From positions 145,629 through 209,628 of the forward strand of contig NZ_WBOM01000007.1 of NCBI RefSeq assembly GCF_008973755.1: a stretch of DNA of 64,000 bases, in the 5' to 3' direction. Positions 47,280 through 56,454 of this stretch are shown here, one piece after another. The translations under genes and the position numbers were made by a program. Numbering within the stretch: the stretch's first letter is position 1; each line of letters starts with the position of its first letter. The notes under the pieces are model-generated. The model was not told the DNA's origin. It saw only the letters and a list, made by a program, of their open reading frames with translations, and did not search any database. The DNA comes from Nitrincola alkalilacustris (lineage in GTDB: Bacteria; Pseudomonadota; Gammaproteobacteria; Pseudomonadales; Balneatricaceae).

Positions 47280-48800
47280 TTATCCGATCAGGCTGTGCGG
47301 GCTGTAGTAGTCACGACGCAGCAGTAACGAGGGACGATAACGATCCTCGGCATAGCTGGCCTGAATATGCTGCAGCACCTGATAGATGCGCCCCTTGCCC
47401 AGTCGAGTGGCCCAGCTTAACGGCCCCTCGGGATAGTTAACGCCTGCGCACATTGCCAGATTGACATCGGCAACACTGCACACACCCTGCAGCACGGCAT
47501 CCGCGGCCTCATTTGCCAGCATCGCAAGGGTGCGCATCACCACCATGCCTGGAGCATCTTCGATCAGGCTGATACTGATACCCGCGCTCTGGAACAGGCG
47601 TATGGCATCATCACGCGCGTTGTCGGACGCAGACAGACTGACGCTGAGGGCCAGTCGGCTGGCTGTTGCGTAGTTCAACGCCAGATCGAACAGCACCAGA
47701 TCACGAATACCGGAGTCTCTGGCGCGCTCGGTAGCCATGCGACCATCGGTCAGGGCCAGCGTCGCTTCGCCGAAGCGCAGCAAGCCGGTGCCTTCACGCT
47801 GTGCAACTTGAATACCACAGGCTTGAAGGCGGTCGATCAGTGCACTCGCTGGGCCAATATCACCCTCGACCACCAGTACGGCATCGCCTTCACCGCTGGC
47901 GGTTACCGTGGAGGGCTGGGGTTTCTCGGCAGCCTCGGCATAGTTGTAGAAACCACGACCGCTCTTGCGTCCGAGATGACCGGCATCCACAAGACCTTTC
48001 TGGATCAGGGATGGTTGAAAGCGTGGGTCGCCATAGTAGGCGTCGAACACGGAGTTGGTGACGGCGTAGTTAACGTCGTGGCCAATCAGGTCCATCAGTT
48101 CGAAGGGGCCCATGCGGAAGCCACCGGCTTCGCGTACGATGGCATCGATCGTCGCAGCATCCGCCGCGCCTTCCTGCAGCAGGCGCAAAGCCTCTGCATA
48201 GAAGGGGCGAGCAACACGGTTAACGATGAAGCCGGGTGTGGAAGTGGTGTAAACCGGCTTCTTGCCCCAGGCGATAGAGGTGGCATAAATAGTATCGGCA
48301 ACGGCTTTGCTGGTAGCCAGACCGGATACCACCTCAACCAGAGCCATCAGAGGCGCCGGGTTGAAAAAGTGCATGCCGACCAGTCGCTCAGGCAGGCGCA
48401 TTTTTGCAGCCAGCGCCGTCACCGAGATGGATGAGGTGTTGGTGGCCAGAATCGTATCGTCTTCACACAGCTCCTCCAGTTGTGCGAGTAACTGCTGCTT
48501 GATCGACAGATCTTCAATGATCGCTTCGATCACCAGACCCGCCGAAGCCACTTCGCCCAGGCTGTCAACCGGGTGGATGCGATCCAGCAGTGCCTGGAGT
48601 TCGGCGGCGTCCATCTTGCCCTTATCGACGCGCTTTTGCAGTTGAGCGGCAACGCCAGCCTTGCCCTGTTCGGCAGCGCCCGCGCGCTGATCCTGCAGAA
48701 ATACCTGATGGCCCGACTGAGCGGCTATCTGTGCAATACCCGAGCCCATGGCTCCGGCACCGATCACGGCAACTACAATGTTCTTATCCAGTGCTTTCAT
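47280..48800 (-). CDS. paaH: 3-hydroxyadipyl-CoA dehydrogenase
   Basis: NAD-dependent dehydrogenase with the Rossmann motif VIGAGAMGSGIAQIAAQSGH and two C-terminal 3HCDH domains; the full length of 506 aa is typical of PaaH rather than of shorter fatty-acid enzymes. FFNPAPLMALVEVVSG and GFIVNRVARPFYAEAL are the conserved substrate segments. Start at 48800, one base after the paaG stop. Confidence 0.95.
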   Translation of the reverse strand: MKALDKNIVVAVIGAGAMGSGIAQIAAQSGHQVFLQDQRAGAAEQGKAGVAAQLQKRVDKGKMDAAELQALLDRIHPVDSLGEVASAGLVIEAIIEDLSIKQQLLAQLEELCEDDTILATNTSSISVTALAAKMRLPERLVGMHFFNPAPLMALVEVVSGLATSKAVADTIYATSIAWGKKPVYTTSTPGFIVNRVARPFYAEALRLLQEGAADAATIDAIVREAGGFRMGPFELMDLIGHDVNYAVTNSVFDAYYGDPRFQPSLIQKGLVDAGHLGRKSGRGFYNYAEAAEKPQPSTVTASGEGDAVLVVEGDIGPASALIDRLQACGIQVAQREGTGLLRFGEATLALTDGRMATERARDSGIRDLVLFDLALNYATASRLALSVSLSASDNARDDAIRLFQSAGISISLIEDAPGMVVMRTLAMLANEAADAVLQGVCSVADVNLAMCAGVNYPEGPLSWATRLGKGRIYQVLQHIQASYAEDRYRPSLLLRRDYYSPHSLIG

Positions 48801-48801
48801 C

Positions 48802-49593
48802 TCAGCGCCCCTTGAATTCCGGTTTGCGTTTCTCAATGAAAGCGGCAACGCCTTCGCGATAATCTTCAGTGCGCCCGGCCAGACGTTGCAGGTCACGCTC
48901 CAGATCCAACTGCTCGTCAAAGCTGTTGTTCATGCTGGCATTCAGCGCGCGCTTGATCAGTGCCAGACCAGCAGTGGGCTGGCTGGCCAGATGGCGTGCC
49001 AGTTTCAGGGCTTCGTCCATCAGTTGTTCATCATCCACACACTGCCAGATCATGCCCCAGGCTGCGGCCTGTTCGGCGCTGATCTTATCGCCCATCATCG
49101 CCAGCGCCTTGGCACGCGCCATGCCGACCAGGCGAGGCAGGCTCCAGGTGCCACCGGAGTCAGGGATCAGACCGATCTTGCAAAACGCCTGAATAAAGCT
49201 GGCAGAGCGGGCTGCCAGTGTGATGTCGCAAGCCAGTGCGATATTGGCTCCGGCACCTGCTGCCACACCATTCACGGCGCAGATCACGGGCATCGGCAGA
49301 TCGCGCAGGCTGCGCAGCAGCGGGTTGTAACGCTTCTCGATTGACTCACCCAGATCAGGCACTTCGGCACCCGGGGCGACATTACGGTCAGACAGATCCT
49401 GCCCGGCACAGAAACCACGACCAGCGCCGGTGATCAGCAGTGCGCGGACTTCGGGGTTCTTTCTGATCTGGCTGATCGCACTGCGCATCTCGGCGTGCAT
49501 ATCAGCATTGAAGCTGTTCAGGCTACCGGGGCGGTTAAGAGTGAGCAGTGCAACACCCTGCTCGATCTCCAGAAGAATGGTCTGTTCGCTCAT
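48802..49593 (-). CDS. paaG: 1,2-epoxyphenylacetyl-CoA isomerase
   Basis: Crotonase-fold isomerase, 263 aa, that converts the ring epoxide to the seven-membered oxepin-CoA. It has ITGAGRGFCAGQDLSDRNV and INGVAAGAGANIALACDI; the catalytic Asp lies in LIPDSGGTWSLPRLVG. An AAGGAT site precedes the ATG. It follows paaF in the operon with a gap of about 105 bp. Confidence 0.95.
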   Translation of the reverse strand: MSEQTILLEIEQGVALLTLNRPGSLNSFNADMHAEMRSAISQIRKNPEVRALLITGAGRGFCAGQDLSDRNVAPGAEVPDLGESIEKRYNPLLRSLRDLPMPVICAVNGVAAGAGANIALACDITLAARSASFIQAFCKIGLIPDSGGTWSLPRLVGMARAKALAMMGDKISAEQAAAWGMIWQCVDDEQLMDEALKLARHLASQPTAGLALIKRALNASMNNSFDEQLDLERDLQRLAGRTEDYREGVAAFIEKRKPEFKGR

Positions 49594-49698
49594 GGCTGAA
49601 TCCTTGTTATCTTTCTGTTATTCATTGGCCGCATTGGTAAAACTTACGGCGCGTAATCTGTGATGGCAGCTACTACTTACCAGTACTATTTACCGGTG

Positions 49699-50472
49699 CT
49701 ACTTGCCAGTAAAGACCGGCTTGCGCTTCTCCTGAAAAGCCGCCAACCCCTCTTTGCGGTCCTCGGTGCCTGCCAGAATGGTGAAGGCGTGGCGCTCAAA
49801 GCGCAGGCCTGTCGCAAGATCGGCATCAGCCGCTTTATGGATCGCTTCTTTGGCAAGGCGCACAGCAAGGGGAGCCTTGGCAGCGATGATCTGCGCGATG
49901 GCTATGGCTCTTTCCAGGGTCAGCTCGGGGACGCAGATCTCACTGATCAACCCGGCTTCCAGTGCGCGTTTCGCGCTGATCTGCTCGCCGGTCAGTACCA
50001 TCTGCATCGCCATCGATTGTCCAACGGCGCGCAATAAACGCTGCGTGCCACCAGCCCCGGGCATGATGCCAAGATTGATTTCGGGTTGACCAAAGCGGGC
50101 ATTTTCGCCGGCAATCAGGATGTCGGCATGCATTGCCAGCTCGCAGCCACCGCCGAGTGCAAAACCATTAATGGCTGCAATCAGTGGTTTGCTGAAACGG
50201 GCGATACGGGCCCAATGAGCCTGACGGGGATCTTCCAGAATGCCAACCAGATCACGGCTGGCCATTTCATTGATATCGGCACCGGCCGCAAAGGCACGGT
50301 CATCGCCGGTGATCACAACGGCGCCGGTGGCACTGTCGGCTTCTGCCTCGTCCAGTGCCAGAGAGATTTCACCCAGCAGGGCGGTATTCAGCGCATTCAG
50401 CGCTTCGGGGCGGTGCAGGGTAAGGATGCGAACACCTTTTACCGGTCCCTGCACGAGAAGGTTCTGCGACAT
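49699..50472 (-). CDS. paaF: 2,3-dehydroadipyl-CoA hydratase
   Basis: Crotonase-fold enoyl-CoA hydratase, 257 aa. Motifs AFAAGADINEMASRD, INGFALGGGCELAMHADI and INLGIMPGAGGTQRLLRAVG carry the oxyanion hole and the catalytic glutamates. It is the first gene of paaFGHIJK. The ribosome site is weak. It is divergent from the livK-like gene across a 570-bp control region. Confidence 0.93.
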   Translation of the reverse strand: MSQNLLVQGPVKGVRILTLHRPEALNALNTALLGEISLALDEAEADSATGAVVITGDDRAFAAGADINEMASRDLVGILEDPRQAHWARIARFSKPLIAAINGFALGGGCELAMHADILIAGENARFGQPEINLGIMPGAGGTQRLLRAVGQSMAMQMVLTGEQISAKRALEAGLISEICVPELTLERAIAIAQIIAAKAPLAVRLAKEAIHKAADADLATGLRFERHAFTILAGTEDRKEGLAAFQEKRKPVFTGK

Positions 50473-51042
50473 TGGGCAACCCGCTTTATCTTATTAGTTA
50501 TGAAAGGCCAGCTGCCAACAGGCAGGACCCCTCAATGAAGCAACTCAGCATTCAACTAGTGTAGTTTGAAATAATAGTTTAGTTCCAAACATTTCAGCTT
50601 CTAAGTTTGTTGGATCCCGCTGGACAGACTAAGCTTGAGCATTGATTCAAGGCTGATCTCATCTTTATATGCCGGTTGTACAGGCGGCCTGCGGTTGAAT
50701 CCGGATGTCACGAGTATATCCAATATTTGATACTCATCAACAAAATATTTTTAATTTTTTGTATCGCTTAATGCCGTTATTGATCAAATGGCGTTACAAA
50801 TCATTGTTTTTCAATGCATAAATCATTGGTCTATATACCGCTAGTGCTGAGTATGCTCCTAAATTACTAGTTGACATGGATGTATTGATACAATAGTTTC
50901 TAATATTGTTTATCTGGTGTGTCACTTTATGATCACCTTGAAGCCCTGGACAGGATGTTGAGCAGGCGCAAGAAAGCGAACGAACATTGCATGTAACAAT
51001 AAACGAGGGCAGACACTGCCCCGATTTTGGAGAACAAAAATA
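50473..51042. other. Divergent regulatory region between paaF and the livK-like gene
   Basis: AT-rich, 570 bp, with no ORF that I can support. It contains an inverted repeat TTGAT-N4-ATCAA (50727-50740) flanked by AATATTT/AAATATT, another TTGATAC at 50885-50891 and a TTGACA at 50871 that may be a -35. TGATAC-type motifs also occur at the paaA and di-iron promoters, so shared control is possible. Confidence 0.5.
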
Positions 51043-52197
51043 ATGTCTAAGAAAATCTTCCGCCGTGCCGGTTTTCTGGCAGCGACCCTGGCTGCCGGAA
51101 TCTTCGCAACCTCTGTTCAGGCAAGCGATCCGATCAAGATCGGTTCCTTCCTGTCTGCAACTGGACCAGCATCGTTTCTGGGTGATCCTGAGCTGAAAAC
51201 CCTCGAAATGTACGTTGAAAAAATCAATGCCGATGGTGGTGTTCTGGGCCGTCAGCTGCAGTTGATCCATTATGATGATGCCGGTGATGCCTCTCAGGCG
51301 CGTAACTTCGCCAGCCGTCTGGTGCGTAATGACCGTGTGGATATCATTATTGGTGGCAGCACCACCGGTACCACTATGTCGGCCGCGCCACTGATCGAAC
51401 AGGCACGCACGCCGTTCATCTCTCTGGCTGGTGCCATCGTCATTACCGAGCCGGTCAAGCCCTGGGTCTTCAAAACACCTCAGTCTGACCGTATGGCCGC
51501 TGAACGTGTACTCGGTGACATGCAGTCACGCGGTATCACCAAAGTGGGTCTGATCTCCGATACCGGTGGTTTCGGTAGCTCAGGTCGCACCCAGACGCTG
51601 GAAGTGGCTGCTAACTATGGTATCGAAATTCTGGCCGATGAAACCTACGGCCCATCCGATACCGATATGACCGCACAGCTGACCCGCATCCGTAATGCCG
51701 GTGTCGAAGCCGTATTCAACTTCGGCTTCGGTCAGGGTCCTGCTCTGGTAACGCGTAACTACGCGCAGCTGGGTATCGATCTGCCTTTCTACCAGTCTCA
51801 TGGTGTCGCATCTGATCGCTTCCTGGAACTGGCCGGTACTGCGGCTGAAGGACTGCGTCTGCCTGCGTCTCCACTGCTGGTTCCGGATTCACTGGATGAT
51901 GCCGATCCTCAAAAAGCCGTGGTTCAGAACTACAAAGCCGAGTACGAAGCGCGCTGGAACACTCAGGTGTCCACCTTTGGTGCCTACGCGTATGACGGTC
52001 TGATGCTGGCTGTCATGGCGATCGAGCAGGCGGGTAGTACCGATCGTGAAGCGGTGCGTTCAGCGCTGGAGAATATCCAGGGCTATGTGGGTGTGACCGG
52101 TATCTACAACCTGTCACCGGAAGATCACATGGGTCTGACTGCTGACTCCTTCCGCATCCTTGAAGTCAAAGACGGTCAGTGGAACCTGATCGACTAA
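51043..52197 (+). CDS. Branched-chain-amino-acid-type ABC transporter binding protein
   Basis: Type I periplasmic binding protein (Peripla_BP_6), 384 aa. The signal peptide ends at TSVQA, then KIGSFLSATGPASFLGDPELK opens the mature protein; YDDAGDASQARNFASRLV and GGSTTGTTMSAAPLIEQ are family regions. A GGAGA site precedes the ATG. It is the first gene of a five-gene ABC operon divergent from paaF. The neighbours point to an aromatic acid such as phenylacetate as ligand, as proteins of this family often bind aromatics; that is inference. Confidence 0.9.
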   Translation: MSKKIFRRAGFLAATLAAGIFATSVQASDPIKIGSFLSATGPASFLGDPELKTLEMYVEKINADGGVLGRQLQLIHYDDAGDASQARNFASRLVRNDRVDIIIGGSTTGTTMSAAPLIEQARTPFISLAGAIVITEPVKPWVFKTPQSDRMAAERVLGDMQSRGITKVGLISDTGGFGSSGRTQTLEVAANYGIEILADETYGPSDTDMTAQLTRIRNAGVEAVFNFGFGQGPALVTRNYAQLGIDLPFYQSHGVASDRFLELAGTAAEGLRLPASPLLVPDSLDDADPQKAVVQNYKAEYEARWNTQVSTFGAYAYDGLMLAVMAIEQAGSTDREAVRSALENIQGYVGVTGIYNLSPEDHMGLTADSFRILEVKDGQWNLID

Positions 52198-52215
52198 TCC
52201 TTGTAACAAAATAGA

Positions 52216-52252
52216 TCAGACCCCCGGAACACTGATGTTCTGACGGGGTCTG
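52216..52252 (+). promoter_or_regulatory. Hairpin between the binding-protein and first permease genes
   Basis: Outer arms CAGACCCC / GGGGTCTG and inner arms GAACA / TGTTC in the 79-bp gap. No T-run. It probably stabilises the binding-protein mRNA. Arms resemble those of the hairpin at 41683-41711. Confidence 0.6.
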
Positions 52253-52276
52253 GTTGACCCTGATGGGGCCATTGCC

Positions 52277-53152
52277 ATGCTTGCTGAATTCCTCCAATAC
52301 CTGTTTACCGGTATCACTATCGGGGCGACCTATGCCCTGGTTGCTCTGGGATTTACCCTGATCTATAACGCCAGCCATGTGATCAACTTCGCACAGGGCG
52401 AGTTCCTGATGATCGGTGGCATGGCCACTGTTTCACTGATGGGGATGGGCCTGCCCATGCCAATCGCCATTATTCTGGCCGTCATTCTGGCCGGGATTCT
52501 GGGTGTTGCCCTGCAGCGCCTTGCCATTGCGCCTGCACGTCAGGCCAGTGTTGTGACTCTGATCATCATCACTATTGGTGCATCAATCTTTATCCGTGGC
52601 GTCGCACAGCTCGTCTGGGGTAAGGAGTATCATGTCATGCCGAGTTTCGGCAGTGACCAGCCGGTGCGTATCGGTGGTGCCGTCATGCACAGCCAGAGTA
52701 TCTGGGTGTTGCTGATTGCCTCGATTCTGGTAGTGCTGCTGGTGCTCTTCTTTACACGCACGTTGATAGGCAAGGCGATTCTCGCGACCTCCATGAACAA
52801 GGACGCAGCACGTCTGGTGGGTATTCGTACTCAACTGGTGCTGATGCTTGCGTTCATGCTGTCGGCACTGATCGGATCAATGGCCGGTATTGCCGTGGCT
52901 CCGATCACCTTCACCTCTTACGACATAGGCATCATGCTGGGCCTGAAAGGCTTTGTCGCGGCTGCGATGGGCGGCCTGGGCAGTGGCGTAGGCGCCGTAG
53001 TAGGTGGTATCACGCTGGGCATCGTCGAGGCGATGACAGCCGGTTACATCTCTTCTGATTATAAGGACGCTGTTGCCTTCTCGATGATCCTGCTGGTGCT
53101 GTTCTTCATGCCCAGAGGGATGTTCGGCAGCCGTGTCGTGGAGCGTGTCTGA
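52277..53152 (+). CDS. ABC transporter permease (LivH type)
   Basis: Inner-membrane permease, 291 aa, about eight helices. The N-terminal GITIGATYALVALGFTLIYNASHVINFAQGEF is the LivH hallmark (its core ALVALGFTLIY at about residues 20-30), and AAMGGLGSGVGAVVGG is the ATPase-contact loop. Its stop overlaps the next start by one base (TGATG). Confidence 0.93.
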   Translation: MLAEFLQYLFTGITIGATYALVALGFTLIYNASHVINFAQGEFLMIGGMATVSLMGMGLPMPIAIILAVILAGILGVALQRLAIAPARQASVVTLIIITIGASIFIRGVAQLVWGKEYHVMPSFGSDQPVRIGGAVMHSQSIWVLLIASILVVLLVLFFTRTLIGKAILATSMNKDAARLVGIRTQLVLMLAFMLSALIGSMAGIAVAPITFTSYDIGIMLGLKGFVAAAMGGLGSGVGAVVGGITLGIVEAMTAGYISSDYKDAVAFSMILLVLFFMPRGMFGSRVVERV

Positions 53153-54159
53153 TGTTGAATTCTCTTTTTCAGTCACGACAGTTCGGTTTGCTGGTGCTGG
53201 CACTGATCATCATTGTGCTGCCCTTCGGACTGCAGAACGACTTTCACTATGATATCGCGATCCAGATGGGGCTGATTGCCGCCACCGTCGTGGGTCTTAA
53301 TCTGCTGGTAGGCTTTGCCGGCCAGATCAGTCTCGGCCACGCCGCCTTCTTTGGTGTTGGCGCTTACATGAGTGCGATCCTGACCGGCACCTATGGCTGG
53401 TCACCCATTCCAGTGTTGCTGTTTGCTGCAGTGGTGGTCGGAATCATCGCCTTTGTGGTCGGCCGTCCGATCCTGCGTCTTAAGGGGCATTATCTGTCCA
53501 TGGCGACGCTGGCGGTGGGTTTTATCATCTACATCATCATCAACAATGAGCGCAGGATCACCGGTGGCCCCGACGGCATCTCCGTGCCCTCGCTGTCGAT
53601 CTTCGGCGCAGAGCTGAATGTCTTCAATGACTACCAGATACTGGGCATGACCCTGAGCGGCACCTTCCTGTGGTATGTGCTGGCCGGTGTGTTGCTGCTG
53701 TTGGCGGTCTGGATTGCGCAGAACATCATCGATTCACCAATCGGCCGTGCTCTGCGTTCTGTACATGGTTCCGAAGTTGCTGCGCGTGTGGTCGGTGTTG
53801 ATACTGCCCGCTTCAAGAGTCTGGTGTTCGTGATCTCCGCTGTGTATGCCAGCATCATGGGTAGCTTTTATGCCCATTACACCGGCTTTATCACGCCCCA
53901 GATCGCCTCCTTCGAGCACTCCATCGTGCTGATCACCATGGTGGTGCTCGGTGGTATGGCTTCCACACTGGGTGTTATTCTCGGTGTGGTTGTGCTGAAG
54001 CTGCTGCCTCAGGTACTGGCTGATTTTCAGGAGCTGGAGATGATGATGTTCGGTCTGATCCTGATGCTGACCATGATCTTCATGCCGAAAGGTCTGTTGC
54101 CAACCCTGCAGGGACTGGCGCGTAAATATCTGCGCAAGAAGCCGGAGGAGGGAGTATGA
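53152..54159 (+). CDS. ABC transporter permease (LivM type)
   Basis: Second permease, 335 aa, about nine helices. LVGFAGQISLGHAAFFGVGAY and GPDGISVPSLSIFG are typical LivM motifs, with VLGGMASTLGVILGV near the C-terminus. It overlaps the next gene by 4 nt. Confidence 0.93.
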   Translation: MLNSLFQSRQFGLLVLALIIIVLPFGLQNDFHYDIAIQMGLIAATVVGLNLLVGFAGQISLGHAAFFGVGAYMSAILTGTYGWSPIPVLLFAAVVVGIIAFVVGRPILRLKGHYLSMATLAVGFIIYIIINNERRITGGPDGISVPSLSIFGAELNVFNDYQILGMTLSGTFLWYVLAGVLLLLAVWIAQNIIDSPIGRALRSVHGSEVAARVVGVDTARFKSLVFVISAVYASIMGSFYAHYTGFITPQIASFEHSIVLITMVVLGGMASTLGVILGVVVLKLLPQVLADFQELEMMMFGLILMLTMIFMPKGLLPTLQGLARKYLRKKPEEGV

Positions 54160-54914
54160 GCGCTCTGATCGAAGTCACCGGTCTGGATAAAGCCTTCGGT
54201 GGTGTGAATGCGGTTGAAGGCCTGAGCTTCAGCGTTAATGCAGGCCAGGTCTATTCAGTGATCGGCCCGAACGGCGCTGGCAAGACCACTCTGTTCAACC
54301 TGATCACCGGTATCTACACGCCGACCAAAGGTGAAATCAAGCTGCGCGGCGAGTCTGTCGTGGGGCTGGAGCCTAACCAGCTCGCCGAGCGTGGCATGTG
54401 CAGAACCTTCCAGAACCTGCAGATCTGCATGAATATGACGGCGCTGGAAAACGTCATGCTGGGGCGGCATCTGCAGCTCAAGAGTAACTTCCTGTCGACG
54501 CTGTTTCGCCTGCCATCGATGCTGCGCGACGAAGCGGCCTGTCGCGAACGCGCCATCGAGCTGATGGAGTTTGTCGGCTGTGGACAGTATGTGAACACCG
54601 AAGCCTCGGCCATGTCTTACGGCGCGCTGAAGCGTCTTGAGATTGCCCGCGCACTGGCGGCAGATCCCAAGGTGATCCTGCTGGATGAGCCCGCGGCTGG
54701 CCTTAACGGCACAGAAACCGCAGCGCTGGAGGATCTGATCCGTAAAGTGGCACAGCAGGGTATTACAGTGGTACTGGTGGAGCATGATATGAAGCTGGTG
54801 ATGGGGATCTCCGATTACCTGCTGGTGCTCAACTATGGCCGTAAACTGGCGGAAGGTACTCCGGAACAGATCCGCAACAACCCTGATGTTATCGCTGCCT
54901 ATCTGGGCGGTTGA
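54156..54914 (+). CDS. ABC transporter ATPase (LivG type)
   Basis: Cytoplasmic ATPase, 252 aa. Walker A GPNGAGKTT, the signature region MSYGALKRLEIARAL (a relaxed form of LSGGQ, usual in LivG) and Walker B VILLDEPAAGL. A GGAGGAGGGAG site lies in the end of the permease gene. Pairs with the hemerythrin-fused LivF-type ATPase next to it. Confidence 0.93.
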   Translation: MSALIEVTGLDKAFGGVNAVEGLSFSVNAGQVYSVIGPNGAGKTTLFNLITGIYTPTKGEIKLRGESVVGLEPNQLAERGMCRTFQNLQICMNMTALENVMLGRHLQLKSNFLSTLFRLPSMLRDEAACRERAIELMEFVGCGQYVNTEASAMSYGALKRLEIARALAADPKVILLDEPAAGLNGTETAALEDLIRKVAQQGITVVLVEHDMKLVMGISDYLLVLNYGRKLAEGTPEQIRNNPDVIAAYLGG

Positions 54915-54929
54915 GCGAGGAGAACCGGA

Positions 54930-56297
54930 ATGACAACAACCAATACAACGAGCCCCTCAGCTCAGAATCGCGCCGAACAGGCGGTCAGCATCATCGTTCA
55001 GGAGCATCTGGGCCTGTGGCGCATCATCGACCTGCTCGACAGCCTGCAGCAGGATATGAACCTGCGCGGTAACAAGCCGGATGAGCTGCTGCTGACCACG
55101 ATATTCGACTATATCGAGCATTTCTCGCACCGCGTACACAGCCAGCCCGAAGAGGTGCTGCTGTACAAGCTGCTGCGCGAGAAATCACCTGAATCAGGGC
55201 CGCTGATCGACAAGCTGGAAAAGGGCTATGTCGTTGGGCACAAAGCACTGGCCGAACTGCGAGAGCTGCTGACCAGTTGCATGCAGCAATGGCCGGAAGG
55301 GCGCGAAGCCTTCAGCCATGCCCTGACCCGCTTCACCCAGGCGCTGCGCAAGCACATCAAGAAAGAGGAAGGGGTCGTAATTCCCCGTGCACGTGAAGTG
55401 CTCTCGGCTGATGACTGGGATCAGATCATCGATGCCAAGGATCAGCACAATGATCCGCTGTTCGGTGAGATGGTACGCGATGAGTTCCGCGAACTGCGCC
55501 ACAAGATCGTCAGCCTGACACCTGAGCGCCTTGGTGGGCTTGGCCTGCTGCACACTGAAAAAACCAGTGCCAGTGCCCAGACCGGCCGTGAGATGCTCAG
55601 CATCAAGGGGCTTTACAGCTCCTATGGCCAGATCGAAGTGCTGCACAATGTGGATATCAGCATCAACGCCGGTGAGATCGTCTCACTGGTGGGCGCCAAC
55701 GGCGCGGGCAAGAGCACGCTGCTGATGACCCTGTCTGGCCTGCAGCCGATTGACCGCGGCGAGATGATGTTTGAAGGCAAGGATATGCGCAAGATGTCTT
55801 CCGACAAGCGCGTCTCCAACGGCATCGTACAGGTACCGGAAGGGCGCCAGGTGTTCAAGGACATGACCGTACAGGACAACCTGTTGCTGGGTGCCTATAC
55901 GCGTGGCAGCGGCCCTGAAGTTAAACAGGATCTGGAGAAGATCTACGACCGCTTCCCGATTCTGCGCCAGAAGCGCCATGATCTGGCTGGAGAGCTCTCG
56001 GGCGGTCAGCAGCAGATGCTGGCAATGGGGCGTGCCCTGATGGCCAAACCAAGACTGCTGTTGCTGGATGAGCCCAGCATGGGTCTGGCACCGCTGATTG
56101 TTGAAGAGATCTTCAATATCGTGCGCGAACTGAAGAAAGAGGGGATCACCATCTTTCTGGTCGAGCAGAACGCGTCCCAGGCACTGGCACTGGCCGACCG
56201 TGGCTATGTGCTGGAAACCGGCGAAGTGGTGCTGCAGGGAACCGGCCGCGAACTGCTGAGCAACGAAAAAGTGCGCGAAGCCTACCTGGGGATGTAA
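54930..56297 (+). CDS. Hemerythrin HHE domain fused to a LivF-type ABC ATPase
   Basis: A 455-aa fusion. Residues about 15-155 form a hemerythrin-like four-helix domain with the canonical ligand pattern H26, H70xxxE74, H104 and H142xxxE146. A linker (about 160-222) leads to a complete LivF-type ATPase: Walker A GANGAGKST (255-263), signature LSGGQQQ (356-362), Walker B LLLLDEPSMG (376-385). Normal LivF has about 235 aa and no such extension. The start at 54930 follows a GAGGAG site 15 bp after livG, and no start or ribosome site at the domain joint suggests two proteins. The di-iron site could sense O2 or redox state and gate substrate uptake; the epoxidase nearby needs O2. Function of the fusion is inference. 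Confidence 0.9.
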   Translation: MTTTNTTSPSAQNRAEQAVSIIVQEHLGLWRIIDLLDSLQQDMNLRGNKPDELLLTTIFDYIEHFSHRVHSQPEEVLLYKLLREKSPESGPLIDKLEKGYVVGHKALAELRELLTSCMQQWPEGREAFSHALTRFTQALRKHIKKEEGVVIPRAREVLSADDWDQIIDAKDQHNDPLFGEMVRDEFRELRHKIVSLTPERLGGLGLLHTEKTSASAQTGREMLSIKGLYSSYGQIEVLHNVDISINAGEIVSLVGANGAGKSTLLMTLSGLQPIDRGEMMFEGKDMRKMSSDKRVSNGIVQVPEGRQVFKDMTVQDNLLLGAYTRGSGPEVKQDLEKIYDRFPILRQKRHDLAGELSGGQQQMLAMGRALMAKPRLLLLDEPSMGLAPLIVEEIFNIVRELKKEGITIFLVEQNASQALALADRGYVLETGEVVLQGTGRELLSNEKVREAYLGM

Positions 56298-56308
56298 ACC
56301 CTGATCAG

Positions 56309-56343
56309 GCCGCTTGACCTCTTTTGAGGCCAGGCGGCTTTTT
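56309..56343 (+). terminator. Terminator of the ABC transporter operon
   Basis: A 13-bp stem with two G-U pairs, TTTT loop and a TTTTT tail, 12 bp past the stop of the fusion gene. Clear Rho-independent terminator. Confidence 0.92.
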
Positions 56344-56454
56344 CACGTTTATCCGAAAGGCCATTTTCCACCCAGTCGGCGGTGTCAGCTACCATTGCTT
56401 TGCTCTAAGAGCGGTACTACAGTGGCACTATCAGTCTGACTCAGAGAGAACGTA

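Noticed and set aside
54930..56297. Hemerythrin and LivF halves as two separate genes
   Set aside because: One uninterrupted frame with a strong ribosome site only at 54930; no start with ribosome site is seen at the joint.
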